Below, piece by piece: positions 8,697 to 18,456 of a stretch of DNA of 38,474 nt; position 1 is the stretch's first letter; each line of letters opens with the position of its first letter. Below the pieces are notes generated by a model. The model worked only from the letters and a program-made list of their open reading frames with translations, was not told the DNA's origin and searched no databases. The position numbers and the translations under genes were made by a program. Source of the DNA: Methanomicrobiales archaeon (GTDB lineage Archaea; Halobacteriota; Methanomicrobia; Methanomicrobiales; Methanoculleaceae); assembly GCA_012521035.1 (NCBI GenBank), contig JAAYND010000046.1, positions 1 to 38,474 on the forward strand, written 5' to 3'.

Positions 8697-10070
8697 ATGA
8701 GCGGAAAAGACGGCTCCTGGCAGAGTGAGATCCACCGGATCCTCCCCGATCTTGCGGGTGACCGAATAGGGATCGACTATCCAGTGATCAGGAACCTCAC
8801 AAACACCTACCTCGTCAGGTCGCTCGACGGAACGGCGCTCCGGTTCAGTATACCGGTCCTGCTCACGGCGCCGGTGCCGGAGGCCGGGGCCGGCGGTGAC
8901 GGGATGGCAGGCGTCATCATCGATGCGGTCAAGGCGGCGATCCCGGGGGAGCGGGATCTCGGTCCTATCGCGGGGATCGGGACCGAACACCCCGGCCACT
9001 GTCTCCAGAACATTGAGCCGGTCACGCTGGTGGCGTCGAGGAGCGCCATCGGCACGGATCTCTGGCGGCCAGACCACGGGAACCGGATCGACGGTGAGGG
9101 GGTCCATCTCGTCGTCAGGGGTGCTCTCCCCTACCCGGGCGCGCCCACGCCGGCACGCATCCGCGAGATCATAGAGAGATTCCGGGCGCTCCTCGATGCG
9201 CTGGACCGCGTCGTGCGCCGGATTCCTGAGGGGGATCTCGTGGCGGCGCGAGACCTCTCCATCGACCAGAAGGAACTCCGGCGCGCCCTCCCGGGTATGG
9301 GGCTTGTCGCGTTCATCGCTGACGGCACGCTGCCGGCACGCCGGTTCACCCACCTCCGATGCCACCCCCGCATCGCCGGGCCGAAGGAGGGGGTGCATGT
9401 GCCGTTCCGGTGTCCACCAGAACTCGAACCGGTCGAGGTCGAGCTCGCCGGGAGCGGGAGGATGGTGACGGGGCTTTCGATCCGGCGGCGGGAGGCCTTC
9501 GCCATCGCGGGCTCAAACGCCGAGGGAAAGAGCACACTCCTCCACGCGGTCATCGCCGGGCAGGACGACCACGCCGCCGGGGACGGCCGGGAGCTCCTGG
9601 TCAGCGTCAACGGGATCGCCCGGGCGGATGCGAGCGAACGGGGGTTATTCGGGGCGGACGTCAGCCTCTTCTTCTCCCGGCTCCCGCCCGGCGTCGGGGG
9701 AGATCCCCGGGCGGCCTTCGGGCAGGGGAGCGGGTCGCTTGTGATGGCACACGAGATCCAGACTGCTCTCCGGGTCGGATCACCGCTCCTCATCATCGAC
9801 GAGGACCGGGCCGCAACAAACCTCCTGGTGCCGGGTTGTCTCCAGGGCGATGAGGTGACGCCGCTTGCAACCCTGCTCGCCACCCGGCGGGAGGCCTTCG
9901 GGGATACGGCGATAATCTTCGCCGCGTCGTCGCTCGATATCCTCATCGCAGAGGCGGACCGGATCATGCAGCTCTCCGATCATGAGACCCGGGCGCTCGA
10001 CCGGGAGGAGTTCCGGTGCCGACTGGACAGCTACCTCGCCGGGGTGCGGGAGCGGCTCGGGGTGGGGTGA
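8697..10070 (+). CDS. ABC-class P-loop ATPase (COG3044-like)
   Basis: A 457-aa predicted ATPase of the ABC class (COG3044 / PF09818 type). The Walker A motif GSNAEGKST is at about 271-279, a signature-like GQGSGSLVMAHEIQ near 343, and Walker B LLIIDEDRAATNLL at about 364, which matches the family's IDED-x-x-ATN pattern. The N-terminal 260 residues are the family-specific region. There is no membrane segment, so this is not a transporter component; the biological role of the family is unknown. The open frame extends upstream to 8538, but that region overlaps the divergent gene, so ATG 8697 is chosen. It shares a short promoter region with the MBL-fold gene. Confidence 0.87.
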   Translation: MSGKDGSWQSEIHRILPDLAGDRIGIDYPVIRNLTNTYLVRSLDGTALRFSIPVLLTAPVPEAGAGGDGMAGVIIDAVKAAIPGERDLGPIAGIGTEHPGHCLQNIEPVTLVASRSAIGTDLWRPDHGNRIDGEGVHLVVRGALPYPGAPTPARIREIIERFRALLDALDRVVRRIPEGDLVAARDLSIDQKELRRALPGMGLVAFIADGTLPARRFTHLRCHPRIAGPKEGVHVPFRCPPELEPVEVELAGSGRMVTGLSIRRREAFAIAGSNAEGKSTLLHAVIAGQDDHAAGDGRELLVSVNGIARADASERGLFGADVSLFFSRLPPGVGGDPRAAFGQGSGSLVMAHEIQTALRVGSPLLIIDEDRAATNLLVPGCLQGDEVTPLATLLATRREAFGDTAIIFAASSLDILIAEADRIMQLSDHETRALDREEFRCRLDSYLAGVRERLGVG

Positions 10071-10656
10071 AGTGGCGCCTTCCCGTATGATCGGGGAGCC
10101 CTGCGTGAGGCGTTATCACCATGAACCGGGGCGGGCATGCACAGGAGGCCGGCACCGGGATCGATCGGATCGTATAGGCGTTTCGGGTACTCCGGCAAAG
10201 AGCGAGCAATCGCGGAAGAGGGAGAGAACTGATCTTCTCCGGGAGATCCCGATCCGGATCACTACCAACCGCGCATTCCGGAGCGGCGATTCTGGTGTTA
10301 TCCAGCACCTTGACCGGGCGAGAGAACGGGGCAAGATACCGGGCCAGAACTACTGTTATGACAGGTTAATATAGTGATGAAAATAACAACTTTTCGCGAA
10401 AATAAACGATTATTAGTGTCCAATTTTTACAGATGTTCAGGACTTAACCTGATACTGGCGAAAACCAAACAACCACGCTAATAAGCGCATTTCACCAGAA
10501 AAATGATTTCCTGCTACAACTAGAAAGTTAATCCGGGGAAGTTAACTTAACTTGATCAACTAAATGCAATCTTTATCTATCCCTTTGGTTCTATCTTCAA
10601 ATGTTCGTTAAGTCAGCGGACTGTTTAAAACGAGTATTTAAGAAATCGGTGATAAC
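10071..10656. other. AT-rich spacer with a possible gene remnant
   Basis: The first ~300 bases are GC-rich. They include a plus-strand frame around 10121 reading MNRGGHAQEAGTGIDRIV and then a stop, followed in frame by AFRVLRQ. AGTGIDRIV resembles the conserved C-terminal motif of AlbA/AAA_4 (Schlafen-like) ATP-binding HTH proteins, so this may be a relic. From about 10375 the sequence turns strongly AT-rich up to the start of the surface-protein gene, which fits a promoter/leader region. No intact gene is supported. Confidence 0.4.
10621..10656 (+). promoter_or_regulatory. Promoter/leader and ribosome site of the surface-protein cluster
   Basis: Two TATA-like elements, GTTTAAAAC and GTATTTAAG, lie in 10622-10641, and GGTGAT lies four bases ahead of the ATG at 10657. 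The preceding ~250 bases are unusually AT-rich for this genome. The exact box cannot be chosen from sequence alone. Confidence 0.45.
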
Positions 10657-13600
10657 ATGAGTCGTCTGAAGAATAAGATTCAGTATGTCCTGTTCATACT
10701 GATAGTATGCCTGCTGCTGGTCTCATCGGCAGCAGCGACGGAAGCACCCGGCGATCCGGGTGTGAATCAGGCGGAATATACGCCTGAATTATCGATGCTG
10801 GCCGCAGAGACGGTGCCACTCTTTGACGGCACCGTCGCACTGACAGAGGGGTCGTTTGAGTGTACGGCTTACAACTCTGGTACCGCCTACACCGTCCCGA
10901 ACAATACCCCGCTCGGGGCCCTCCAGGCGGTGGCGGAGCGCAAGGGCTTCACGTACGCGGTCACCGACAAGAAGTGGAGCGCCAATAGTGAAGTCCTCCT
11001 GCTCGATGACATCGGTGAATACACAAGGAATGGCGATAAGTGGGTCTGCTACGTCAACGGTGTCAAGAAGGACGACGGGTACAAAGTCAAAGAAAATGGT
11101 CTCAATGTCATAGCGCTTACTGAAGGCGATGAAGTCGTCTTCTGCTATGGCAGTGATCCGGCGCCGGACGACGCGGACGTCCTGATCAGGATCGTCATGG
11201 GCCTGGAGGACTCGGATGAGACACCCACCACCTGGCGCATAACACTCAAAGGTGCTCTGACCGATATCGTCAGCCAGAGCTACTTCGAGCGGGGGATCGC
11301 TCAAGGGCATGTTGCCGAGTACACTGATGACGACGGTAATGTCTGGGCGGGCATGCCCCTCTGGTACCTCGTCGGCCTCGTAGATGATGAACAGGGGCAC
11401 GGTGCCGGGACGTTCAACGAGGCCCTCGCCGAGAAGGGCTACTCCATCAGGGTCACGTCGAGCGACGACTACTCCATCAACTTCGACAGCGCAAGCGTCG
11501 CAAAGAACGATAACATCATCGTCGCAAACACCCGCAACGGCGAACCACTCCCGGAGACAATCGGTAGTGAGAACAAGCCCTGCTGGCCGCTCCAGATGAT
11601 CGGCAAAGACGTGAACGCCGGCCAGAAGGTCGGTGGCGTCACCACCATCGAGCTCATCGCACTCCCTGAGGTCTCCGATGGGTGGGAGATCACGCTCGCG
11701 GGCGCGTTCAGCCGGACGGTTTCTCAGGATGAGTTTGAGGACTGGACCGGGTGCCACAGCGGGAGGTACACCGACTCCAAAAACCAGGTCTGGACCGGAG
11801 TTCCGCTCTGGTACCTTGTCGGTGCAGTCGATGACGTAGAAGAATCAGGCAGTCACTGGAAATTCAACAATGCACTGGCGGATGAGGGCTACAACGTGCG
11901 GGTGACCGCGGCGGATGGGTTCAACGCTGTCTTCGACATCGCTGATATAGCGAAGAACAATTCATTCATCGTTGCAAACAAGATGAATGCAGCAACACTG
12001 GGTGAAGATGACAGTAACTGGCCGCTGAGGTTCGTCGGCCCCGGCCTCTCCGGTAAAGAGCAGGTCGGCAACATAGTATCGATCTCCCTTGAGGGGCTGC
12101 CGGGTGAAGACGCCACGCCGGAGTGGGTGCTCACCCTTGAGGGGCCGAAGATCACGTATGCCTTCACGAAGGAAGAGTTTGAGGCCGCTGAAGCGTGCTC
12201 TCACCACAAGAAGACCTACAATGACGGAGAAAACACCTGGACCGGCATCACGCTGAAGGCCCTCTGTGGATGGGTTGACGATGATGTCATGCACGGCTCC
12301 GGGGCGTTTGACACCAACCTTGCCCAGACCGGCTACACGGTGATCGTCTCCTCTGGTGAGGATAGCCCCTACAGCAAGGAATTCACCAGCCAGGATATCG
12401 CGGCAAACGCTGATGACTACATCGTCGCAAGCAAGATCAATGGCGATCCCATCGACGGCAAGAACTACCCACTCCGCCTCGTTGGTAAGGGCGCGGCCGG
12501 GAGCCTGAGCGTCGGGAACGTCCAGAGGATCCAGCTCGTCGACTTCCAGAAACCGACGGAACCGCCCTCCATCCGGATCATCAGGTATGCCTCCGATGGC
12601 AGGACGATCGCTGAAGAAGTGACGAAGACCTGCGAGTGGATGGAAGAGAACCTTAAGGTCTATGGTGATCCAGACGGAATCCATCTCCGGTTCCAGGGCC
12701 CGACGTTCGATCCAGACGACCTCTGGAACCCGGCTGAGGATAAAAACCTCGGCAAGGTCGATGAGGTCGTGAAGGGGACAGCGATCAAGGATCTCTGTAA
12801 CCTCGTGGGTGGCGTCCCCGAGGGAGGCGAGGTCGAGCTCATCGCATCCGATGGCAACATAGTCAAGATCAACCACACCAACGTCTACAATCCGCCTGAG
12901 CAGCAGGGAGAGGCGATCGTCGTCTGGTGGGCAGAGCGGCAGGGCTACGTGCCTGACTACCGTGACGGCCCGCGCCTCTTCTACAACACCCCCGACGGCG
13001 TCTTCGGTGCCGAGGACATGCGGACATGCCTTGCTGAAGCCTACTGGCATTACTACCACGACTCCGGCATCCAGTATCCCTCGGCAGCCGGCGTATCCAA
13101 CAAGAACATCGCGACGATCGCGATCAAGCCGAGCCCACGTGAAGACTGGAGCCTCATGCTGAAGGGCGCTATCATAGATTATATCGATCGGTCCTATTTC
13201 GAGTCGGGCAAGGCCTGTGCCATGGCTGGCAGCCACGGCGCGACCTGGACCGATGGGGATGGGCAGGTCTGGTCAGGGATGCCGCTCTGGGTTCTCTGCG
13301 GCTGGGTCGACGACGACAACAAGCATGACTACGGGACAGATCCCTTCAATGACGACCTCGCGAATGCGGGCTACAATGTGACCGTCATCAGCTACGGCCC
13401 CGACGGCATAAAAGGCACAGGCGATGACTTCTCCTGCACATTCAACAGCTCGTTTGTCAAACGCAACAACAACATCATCGTCGCCGATGAGATCGACGGT
13501 GCACCGCTGCCAGAGGACGGCAAGAGCTGGCCGCTGAAACTTGTCGGTGACGCCCTGACATCTGGCAAAGAAAAAATAGGGAGCATCGATGAGATCGAGC

Positions 13601-14139
13601 TGACCGGGGTACCTACCTTTTACGATGCGGCCCTCTCCCTTAAACCTGGCTGGAACTTCGTATCAGTACCGAAATTGCTCCCGGATGAAGAAGATACCGC
13701 TACAATGTTTGCTAATGTCGATCGTGCGCAACACAGCATCTGGCAGTATAACGCCGCGGTAAAGAATTGGAAACGGGTGGAGGATACCGACAGGGTTCTT
13801 CCGCTTGAGGGGTACTGGATCTACTCCACCAAATACCGTGAGATTCCGCTGTGTTTCGATACTGACGTGATCAGGACACCGCCTGCAAAGATGCTTGCCA
13901 GGGGCTGGAACGCCATCGGGTTCAGCGACACCGAGCCTGCAACGGCCCGTGACACCCTCCTCTCGCTCGGCGATGCATGGACACAGGTGATCGGGCACGA
14001 TGCCGGTAAGCAACGCTATGAGACCTCCATCATACGAGGAGGATCGGGCAACCACGCTGACACACAGGAGATGCTGCCTATGAAGGGTTACTGGGTCTAC
14101 CTGCGTGGCGAGAGCGAGCTTGCCGCGATCGGGGCATAA
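10657..14139 (+). CDS. Secreted 1160-aa protein with molybdopterin-fold-like repeats
   Basis: A large exported protein. A signal peptide (about 1-27, hydrophobic VLFILIVCLLLVSSAAA) is followed by a DUF4430-like domain at about 55-170 (NTPLGALQAVAERKGFTYAV, KWVCYVNGVKKDDGY). Next come three modules starting near 191, 342 and 489, each opening with W-x-(I/L)-T-L-x-G and containing a W-(A/T/S)-G-x-P-L-W-x-L-x-G core. A different domain at 636-825 is shared with the 838-aa and 276-aa proteins, and a fourth W-T-L-G module starts near 830. The C-terminus (988-1160) has two GWN repeats (LKPGWNFVSVPK and ARGWNAIGF). The W-x-G-x-P-L core recalls the sulfite-oxidase molybdopterin domain, but the cofactor cysteine is not clearly kept in every copy. 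No C-terminal membrane anchor is seen. First gene of the cluster. Confidence 0.85.
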   Translation: MSRLKNKIQYVLFILIVCLLLVSSAAATEAPGDPGVNQAEYTPELSMLAAETVPLFDGTVALTEGSFECTAYNSGTAYTVPNNTPLGALQAVAERKGFTYAVTDKKWSANSEVLLLDDIGEYTRNGDKWVCYVNGVKKDDGYKVKENGLNVIALTEGDEVVFCYGSDPAPDDADVLIRIVMGLEDSDETPTTWRITLKGALTDIVSQSYFERGIAQGHVAEYTDDDGNVWAGMPLWYLVGLVDDEQGHGAGTFNEALAEKGYSIRVTSSDDYSINFDSASVAKNDNIIVANTRNGEPLPETIGSENKPCWPLQMIGKDVNAGQKVGGVTTIELIALPEVSDGWEITLAGAFSRTVSQDEFEDWTGCHSGRYTDSKNQVWTGVPLWYLVGAVDDVEESGSHWKFNNALADEGYNVRVTAADGFNAVFDIADIAKNNSFIVANKMNAATLGEDDSNWPLRFVGPGLSGKEQVGNIVSISLEGLPGEDATPEWVLTLEGPKITYAFTKEEFEAAEACSHHKKTYNDGENTWTGITLKALCGWVDDDVMHGSGAFDTNLAQTGYTVIVSSGEDSPYSKEFTSQDIAANADDYIVASKINGDPIDGKNYPLRLVGKGAAGSLSVGNVQRIQLVDFQKPTEPPSIRIIRYASDGRTIAEEVTKTCEWMEENLKVYGDPDGIHLRFQGPTFDPDDLWNPAEDKNLGKVDEVVKGTAIKDLCNLVGGVPEGGEVELIASDGNIVKINHTNVYNPPEQQGEAIVVWWAERQGYVPDYRDGPRLFYNTPDGVFGAEDMRTCLAEAYWHYYHDSGIQYPSAAGVSNKNIATIAIKPSPREDWSLMLKGAIIDYIDRSYFESGKACAMAGSHGATWTDGDGQVWSGMPLWVLCGWVDDDNKHDYGTDPFNDDLANAGYNVTVISYGPDGIKGTGDDFSCTFNSSFVKRNNNIIVADEIDGAPLPEDGKSWPLKLVGDALTSGKEKIGSIDEIELTGVPTFYDAALSLKPGWNFVSVPKLLPDEEDTATMFANVDRAQHSIWQYNAAVKNWKRVEDTDRVLPLEGYWIYSTKYREIPLCFDTDVIRTPPAKMLARGWNAIGFSDTEPATARDTLLSLGDAWTQVIGHDAGKQRYETSIIRGGSGNHADTQEMLPMKGYWVYLRGESELAAIGA

Positions 14140-14150
14140 CGGAGTGCACC

Positions 14151-15917
14151 ATGGGTATCAGGCATATCCTGTCTCTCCTCATCCTCTTTTCCCTGGTCGG
14201 CATGGCAGCAGCCCTGCCGGTACTGCCCGATGAATTCGCCGGCAGCGTCACGCTTGATGGCAAAGCCGCACCCCCGGGGACCACCATCACAGCCAGGATA
14301 GACTGGAACGAGCGGGGGTCCACGGTCGTCACAGTGGCAGGGGTGTACGGGCCCCTGGACTCTTCAGACGTCCTCGCGGTCAAGGCGACCGAAGACGACC
14401 TCCGGTATACGGCATCCCCGATCATAACCTTCTGGGTGAACGGTCACAGGGCTGACCAGGAGATCGCGTTTGAGAGTGGAACTGCCCGGCAGCTCGACCT
14501 CTCGGCCGTCACGGGCGGGGAGGAGACTGAACCGGTGCCGGTGGCATCCGGCGGGAACTCGTTTGAGATCGAGGGGGTCGGTGTCACGGATACCGATGAA
14601 GGACAGCAGGTTGTCATCGATAGCAGAACCGTCCTTGGCAACATCACCACCAACGAGACCGCCATCACCCTGAACGATGTGGAGGGCTGGGAGGAAGTGA
14701 TCATCTTCACAAAGGAGAAGCCAAAAGGAGATGCACAGATCACCGGCACCGTCGAGAGTGTCCACGCCCGGAGCAGCCCGGTCAACACCGGAACGGCCTG
14801 GGCGCAGATCGATCTTGAGATGAGCAGCCACCCGAACTCCACCGCACGACTTGAGACGACGGTCTTTGAGAAACCCGGAACTGATGAGCAGAAGGCGTTT
14901 GAAGACGTTGCCTACAAGCTGGCAGGCAGTAGTAACGTCGATATCAGCATTGCGTGTGTCCTGAAAGTACAGAAGACCGGCATCGCAAACGAGGGGGACG
15001 GTGGCATCATCAGGGCCGCAACGATCAGGATGGCGGCCAGCCCCGAATGGGTTGCCAGCATGGGCGGCACGGAGAACGTCGTCATCCTGCGGCAGGCTGA
15101 TGGCGACGACACACCGACCGAACTTCCTACACGCTACGCCGGTAGGGATGCTGCCGGAAATTACATCTTTGAGGCCGTATCCTCGAAAGGTCTCTCGGCA
15201 TTCGCCCTGGTTGCTACAAAAGCCCGGGATAGTGGCCCCGGAACCGGGCCAAGCCCACCATCCGGTAGCAGTGGAGGCCCTTCCAGAGATCCCGGATCGC
15301 AGATCACCTATGACCCCGATGCTCCGGAAGTGTATATCGGGAGCGCACCCCTGACCACATCGCCGGCCGGGGTGGTTCTTGAGTCCGTGACGCTCAGGAC
15401 CGCTGACGGGATCTGTGCCGTCTTGATACAGGAAGGGACCACCGCCCTCGACAAAGACCGGAGATCACTCGGTGAGGTGACCGGTAGAACGATCGCCCCG
15501 GCTGATCTTCCGGCGGCCCCGCCGGGGGTGACGGTTGCCGTCGCTCTCGAATGCGGTCCCGCGGGCGCCATGTTCGACCCGCCGGCCGTCCTCACCTACA
15601 CCCTCTCCGCGGATGAGTGGGCGAAGGCAGGCAAGGGCGCCAGAGCGAAGGTGATCTGGTATAACCCGGAGACGGGGGAGTGGCAGGATATTCCCTCAAC
15701 GGTGAATGTCGCCACACGGACGGTCACCGCGGAGGTCTCGCACTTCAGCATATATGCCCTTGCGTGGACCGCCGCGGAGGCGGCGACGCCGGCATCTGTG
15801 GATACCACCCCACCCGCTGATCAGGAACCAGGGGTTACGTTCCCGGTCTGGGCGCTGGTCATCGTCATCGTGCTGATCGCCGCGGTTGTAGCATTCCTCG
15901 TTATGAGGAAGAACTAA
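14151..15917 (+). CDS. Membrane-anchored surface protein, 588 aa
   Basis: An exported protein with a signal peptide (about 1-21, LLILFSLVGMAAA) and one C-terminal membrane helix (about 563-584, VWALVIVIVLIAAVVAFLVM) followed by RKN, so the body is outside the cell. Residues 135-355 resemble beta-rich methanogen surface domains (NSFEIEGVGVTDTDEG; ASPEWVASMGGTENVVILRQ; FEAVSSKGLSAFALVAT). A Ser/Gly/Pro linker lies at about 360-385. A second beta domain follows (VTLRTADGICAVLIQEG; VIWYNPETGEWQDIPS; TVTAEVSHFSIYALA). No enzymatic motif is visible; a structural or scaffold role is inferred. The start lies 11 bases after the previous stop. A CCCCTTTTT run after its stop could be a partial terminator. 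Confidence 0.82.
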   Translation: MGIRHILSLLILFSLVGMAAALPVLPDEFAGSVTLDGKAAPPGTTITARIDWNERGSTVVTVAGVYGPLDSSDVLAVKATEDDLRYTASPIITFWVNGHRADQEIAFESGTARQLDLSAVTGGEETEPVPVASGGNSFEIEGVGVTDTDEGQQVVIDSRTVLGNITTNETAITLNDVEGWEEVIIFTKEKPKGDAQITGTVESVHARSSPVNTGTAWAQIDLEMSSHPNSTARLETTVFEKPGTDEQKAFEDVAYKLAGSSNVDISIACVLKVQKTGIANEGDGGIIRAATIRMAASPEWVASMGGTENVVILRQADGDDTPTELPTRYAGRDAAGNYIFEAVSSKGLSAFALVATKARDSGPGTGPSPPSGSSGGPSRDPGSQITYDPDAPEVYIGSAPLTTSPAGVVLESVTLRTADGICAVLIQEGTTALDKDRRSLGEVTGRTIAPADLPAAPPGVTVAVALECGPAGAMFDPPAVLTYTLSADEWAKAGKGARAKVIWYNPETGEWQDIPSTVNVATRTVTAEVSHFSIYALAWTAAEAATPASVDTTPPADQEPGVTFPVWALVIVIVLIAAVVAFLVMRKN

Positions 15918-15939
15918 CCCCTTTTTCCTGAGATGAGCC

Positions 15940-18456
15940 ATGGTTTCAGAGCACACACAGGGCGCCTCCTGGCGCCTCATCATCCTCTCGCTCTGCCTCC
16001 TGCTGGCGCTGGCAGCCCCGGTTGTCGCGGCACCGACAACCGAGCTCCACATCAAGAAGATAGCAGCCGACGGAATCACCATCTTGGGCGAAAAAACGGT
16101 CGACTACCGCTGGCTCGAAGCAAATCTCCCCGTCCAGGGAGACGGTCAGACCCACTACTATCACCAGGGACCGGTCTTTGAGGGGGACCCCTGGAACCCG
16201 GAGGAGGATACCAACGTTCTTGACAAGGACATGGGCGCGGTGAAGGGGACAGACCTCAAGGACATCTGCGAACTCGTCGGGGGGATGAGCGAGGAGGATA
16301 CCGTCAGGATCAGGGCGGTAGACGGGATGTCAAAGACGTTCCCCTACAGGAACGTCTACGAACCGGAGTCCCGGCAGGGGCCGATGGTCATCACCTGGTA
16401 CCGGGCTGAGGACGGGTACGTCCCTGACTACTACACCGGGATGCGTCTCGTATTCTTCGCGGACACATCGACCAATCCCGACGGCGTCCACGCTTTCGGG
16501 GTCTGGGATATGCACGAGTGCTTCGATGAGGAGTACTGGTACTTCTTCCAGCCAAACCTCCCGACCACCACGGGTCTCTCTGTACAGTATGTAAGCGAGA
16601 TCACCATCTACAGCGAGGAAGAGGCGACCGGGAGCATCTACGTAAACTCTACTCCCTCCGGGGCTACAATCTATGTGGATGATGAAAAGGCCGGCGGCGT
16701 GACACCCTGCACCATCCCCGGGATCGAGGTCGGCAGCCATTCCGTCCTGGTCAAGCTGGAGGGGTTCGCCCGGCCGGATGAGAAGTGGGTCACGGTCAGG
16801 GTAAACGAGGTCACGGAGGTCGAGTTCAACCTCACCGCCGAGACCGGGAGCATCGCCGTATCCTCTGTCCCGACGAACGCGAGCATATACCTCGATGGAA
16901 ATGTGACAGGGTTCTTCACCGATGCAATCCTGGAGGATATCCTCGTCGGTGAGCATACGATCAAACTCGTGCTTCCAGGATACCTGAACGCTACCCATAC
17001 GATCGAGGTCGAGAAAGACGAGTGCAGTATCCTGGATATCGTTCTCTTCTCCGAGGAGAGTGCTCTGTCTGAACCCATTCCTGGTACCGGAACAATCGCC
17101 GTATCCTCGGTCCCGGCGAACGCGAGTATATACCTCGATGGAGAGGCGACGGGGCTCTGGACCAACACAACCCTGAAAGCAGTGCCAGCTGGTGAGCATA
17201 CGATCAAACTCGTGCTCCCCGGATACCGGAACGCTACAGAGATCGTCACCGTCGAGGAGGGGGGGCATATCGCCCTTGACCTGACCCTCTCCCGGGCAGG
17301 TGATGAGACTGAAGCAGACACCACGGTCCGCGATGAACCCACCCCCGAACGTCAGGAGCCAGACGGCCCTGTAGAGGCTTTCATCGAGACTATCCGCGCT
17401 TTCCTGAAGAATCTATTCTCGTTCTTCGGAGGAGGTACAGCAACCCCGATGAAGCCTGAGAGCACTCAGACCCCGGGCAAGGGTACAGCGACCCCCGCAC
17501 CGACCGGTGCCGCGGCACCCCCCACAAAGAGACCGAGTGAGACAGAGATCGTGAAGAGCCACTCCGGCGGGCTCTACATCGAGTCCTACCCGCCGGACAT
17601 GGCGATCATCCTCGACAACAAAAAACAGATCTGGAAGACGCCACACGTCATCTACGGTCTCCGTGAAGGTCTGCACACCATCGATCTCGAAGAGAGTGAC
17701 CCTGCCGGGAAGAAGGAAGATTCCAGCTACCGGTTTGAACCACGCCAGGTCTGGGTCTACCCCGATGCGATCGCGCCGGTATCCCTCGACGGCCTGACAC
17801 CCAGGCGCTGGAAGACCGTCCAGATAGACTCAGAGGCCTATGTGGGTGCAAAGTTCACGGTGAACGGATTCTATCCGGCCAGTAACATCCCGGGTACCGC
17901 CGAGATCGAAGGCGCAAAGTCCTGGGTCACCGTCCTCTGGGAGGAGACATACCGCTCACACGCGATACCCTTGAGAGTCGGGGACGATGAGACGTACACA
18001 GTAGAACCAGGAAGCGAGAATACCGTCTCGATCACCATCCGGTCAGACCCCGGGGGCGCCGGGGTATTCATCGACGGGTTCCCCACCGGGAAGGTTACGC
18101 CGTGCCGGATAGACGGCATCTCGCCCGGCCAGCACCGTATCCTTGTCTCAAAGCCCGGTTACCTCCCCGCCGAAGAGGTCATCAGTATACAGGAGGGGGC
18201 CAGGACCGGCGGCGCCATCACCTGCGCGCTCCGGGAGTACGTCAGCGGCGACCTCCTCGTCGAGAGCACGGTCCCGGACGCGAAGATCTACCTCTACGGC
18301 AGGTATACAGGCGAGAAAGCACCCCACACCTTCCCTGCGATGTGCATCGGCATATACGATGTCAGAGCGGTCTCCGAGAACGACTCAAAGACCGTCTGGG
18401 ATGTGCTGGTGACACCGGGAGAGACGACCATATGCAGGGTGGTGCTCAAAGAGTGA
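15940..18456 (+). CDS. Secreted PEGA-domain protein, 838 aa
   Basis: An exported protein with a signal peptide (about 12-31, LIILSLCLLLALAAPVVAA). Residues 32-225 form the domain marked by DYRWLEANLPVQGDG, THYYHQGPVFEGDPWNP and GYVPDYYTGMRLVFFAD, shared with its neighbours. Then come PEGA-type repeats: three in tandem (about 229, 303, 384) and three more after a Pro/Thr linker (about 543, 693, 768). Typical elements are STPSGATIYVDDEKAGGVTP, PANASIYLDGEATG and SDPGGAGVFIDGFPTGKVTP. Repeats two and three are close duplicates also at DNA level. A short hydrophobic segment AFLKNLFSFFGGG near 485 precedes the linker. PEGA domains are generally surface or adhesion modules. Its stop overlaps the GTG start of the phosphatase-like gene. 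Confidence 0.85.
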   Translation: MVSEHTQGASWRLIILSLCLLLALAAPVVAAPTTELHIKKIAADGITILGEKTVDYRWLEANLPVQGDGQTHYYHQGPVFEGDPWNPEEDTNVLDKDMGAVKGTDLKDICELVGGMSEEDTVRIRAVDGMSKTFPYRNVYEPESRQGPMVITWYRAEDGYVPDYYTGMRLVFFADTSTNPDGVHAFGVWDMHECFDEEYWYFFQPNLPTTTGLSVQYVSEITIYSEEEATGSIYVNSTPSGATIYVDDEKAGGVTPCTIPGIEVGSHSVLVKLEGFARPDEKWVTVRVNEVTEVEFNLTAETGSIAVSSVPTNASIYLDGNVTGFFTDAILEDILVGEHTIKLVLPGYLNATHTIEVEKDECSILDIVLFSEESALSEPIPGTGTIAVSSVPANASIYLDGEATGLWTNTTLKAVPAGEHTIKLVLPGYRNATEIVTVEEGGHIALDLTLSRAGDETEADTTVRDEPTPERQEPDGPVEAFIETIRAFLKNLFSFFGGGTATPMKPESTQTPGKGTATPAPTGAAAPPTKRPSETEIVKSHSGGLYIESYPPDMAIILDNKKQIWKTPHVIYGLREGLHTIDLEESDPAGKKEDSSYRFEPRQVWVYPDAIAPVSLDGLTPRRWKTVQIDSEAYVGAKFTVNGFYPASNIPGTAEIEGAKSWVTVLWEETYRSHAIPLRVGDDETYTVEPGSENTVSITIRSDPGGAGVFIDGFPTGKVTPCRIDGISPGQHRILVSKPGYLPAEEVISIQEGARTGGAITCALREYVSGDLLVESTVPDAKIYLYGRYTGEKAPHTFPAMCIGIYDVRAVSENDSKTVWDVLVTPGETTICRVVLKE
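16849..17293 (+). repeat. Two near-identical tandem PEGA-coding repeats
   Basis: The units starting at about 16849 and 17092 are ~243 bases apart. They share long identical runs such as ATCGCCGTATCCTC, ATATACCTCGATGGA and GGTGAGCATACGATCAAACT. This indicates a fairly recent internal duplication within the PEGA gene. Confidence 0.75.

Noticed and set aside
8601-9398. Upstream extension of the MBL-fold gene frame
   Set aside because: It overlaps the ATPase gene and has no family similarity; ATG 8600 gives the normal protein.
9131-9967. Antisense frame of 278 codons opposite the ABC-class ATPase
   Set aside because: Arg/Ser/Pro-rich shadow composition; the plus strand has intact Walker motifs.
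11962-13236. Long antisense open frame (424 codons) opposite the 1160-aa surface protein
   Set aside because: It mirrors a GC-rich real gene, has no recognisable domain and no start signals; a shadow frame.
16849-17293. Repeats considered as a mobile or CRISPR-like array
   Set aside because: They are in-frame coding duplications of PEGA domains, ~243 bases each, without spacers.
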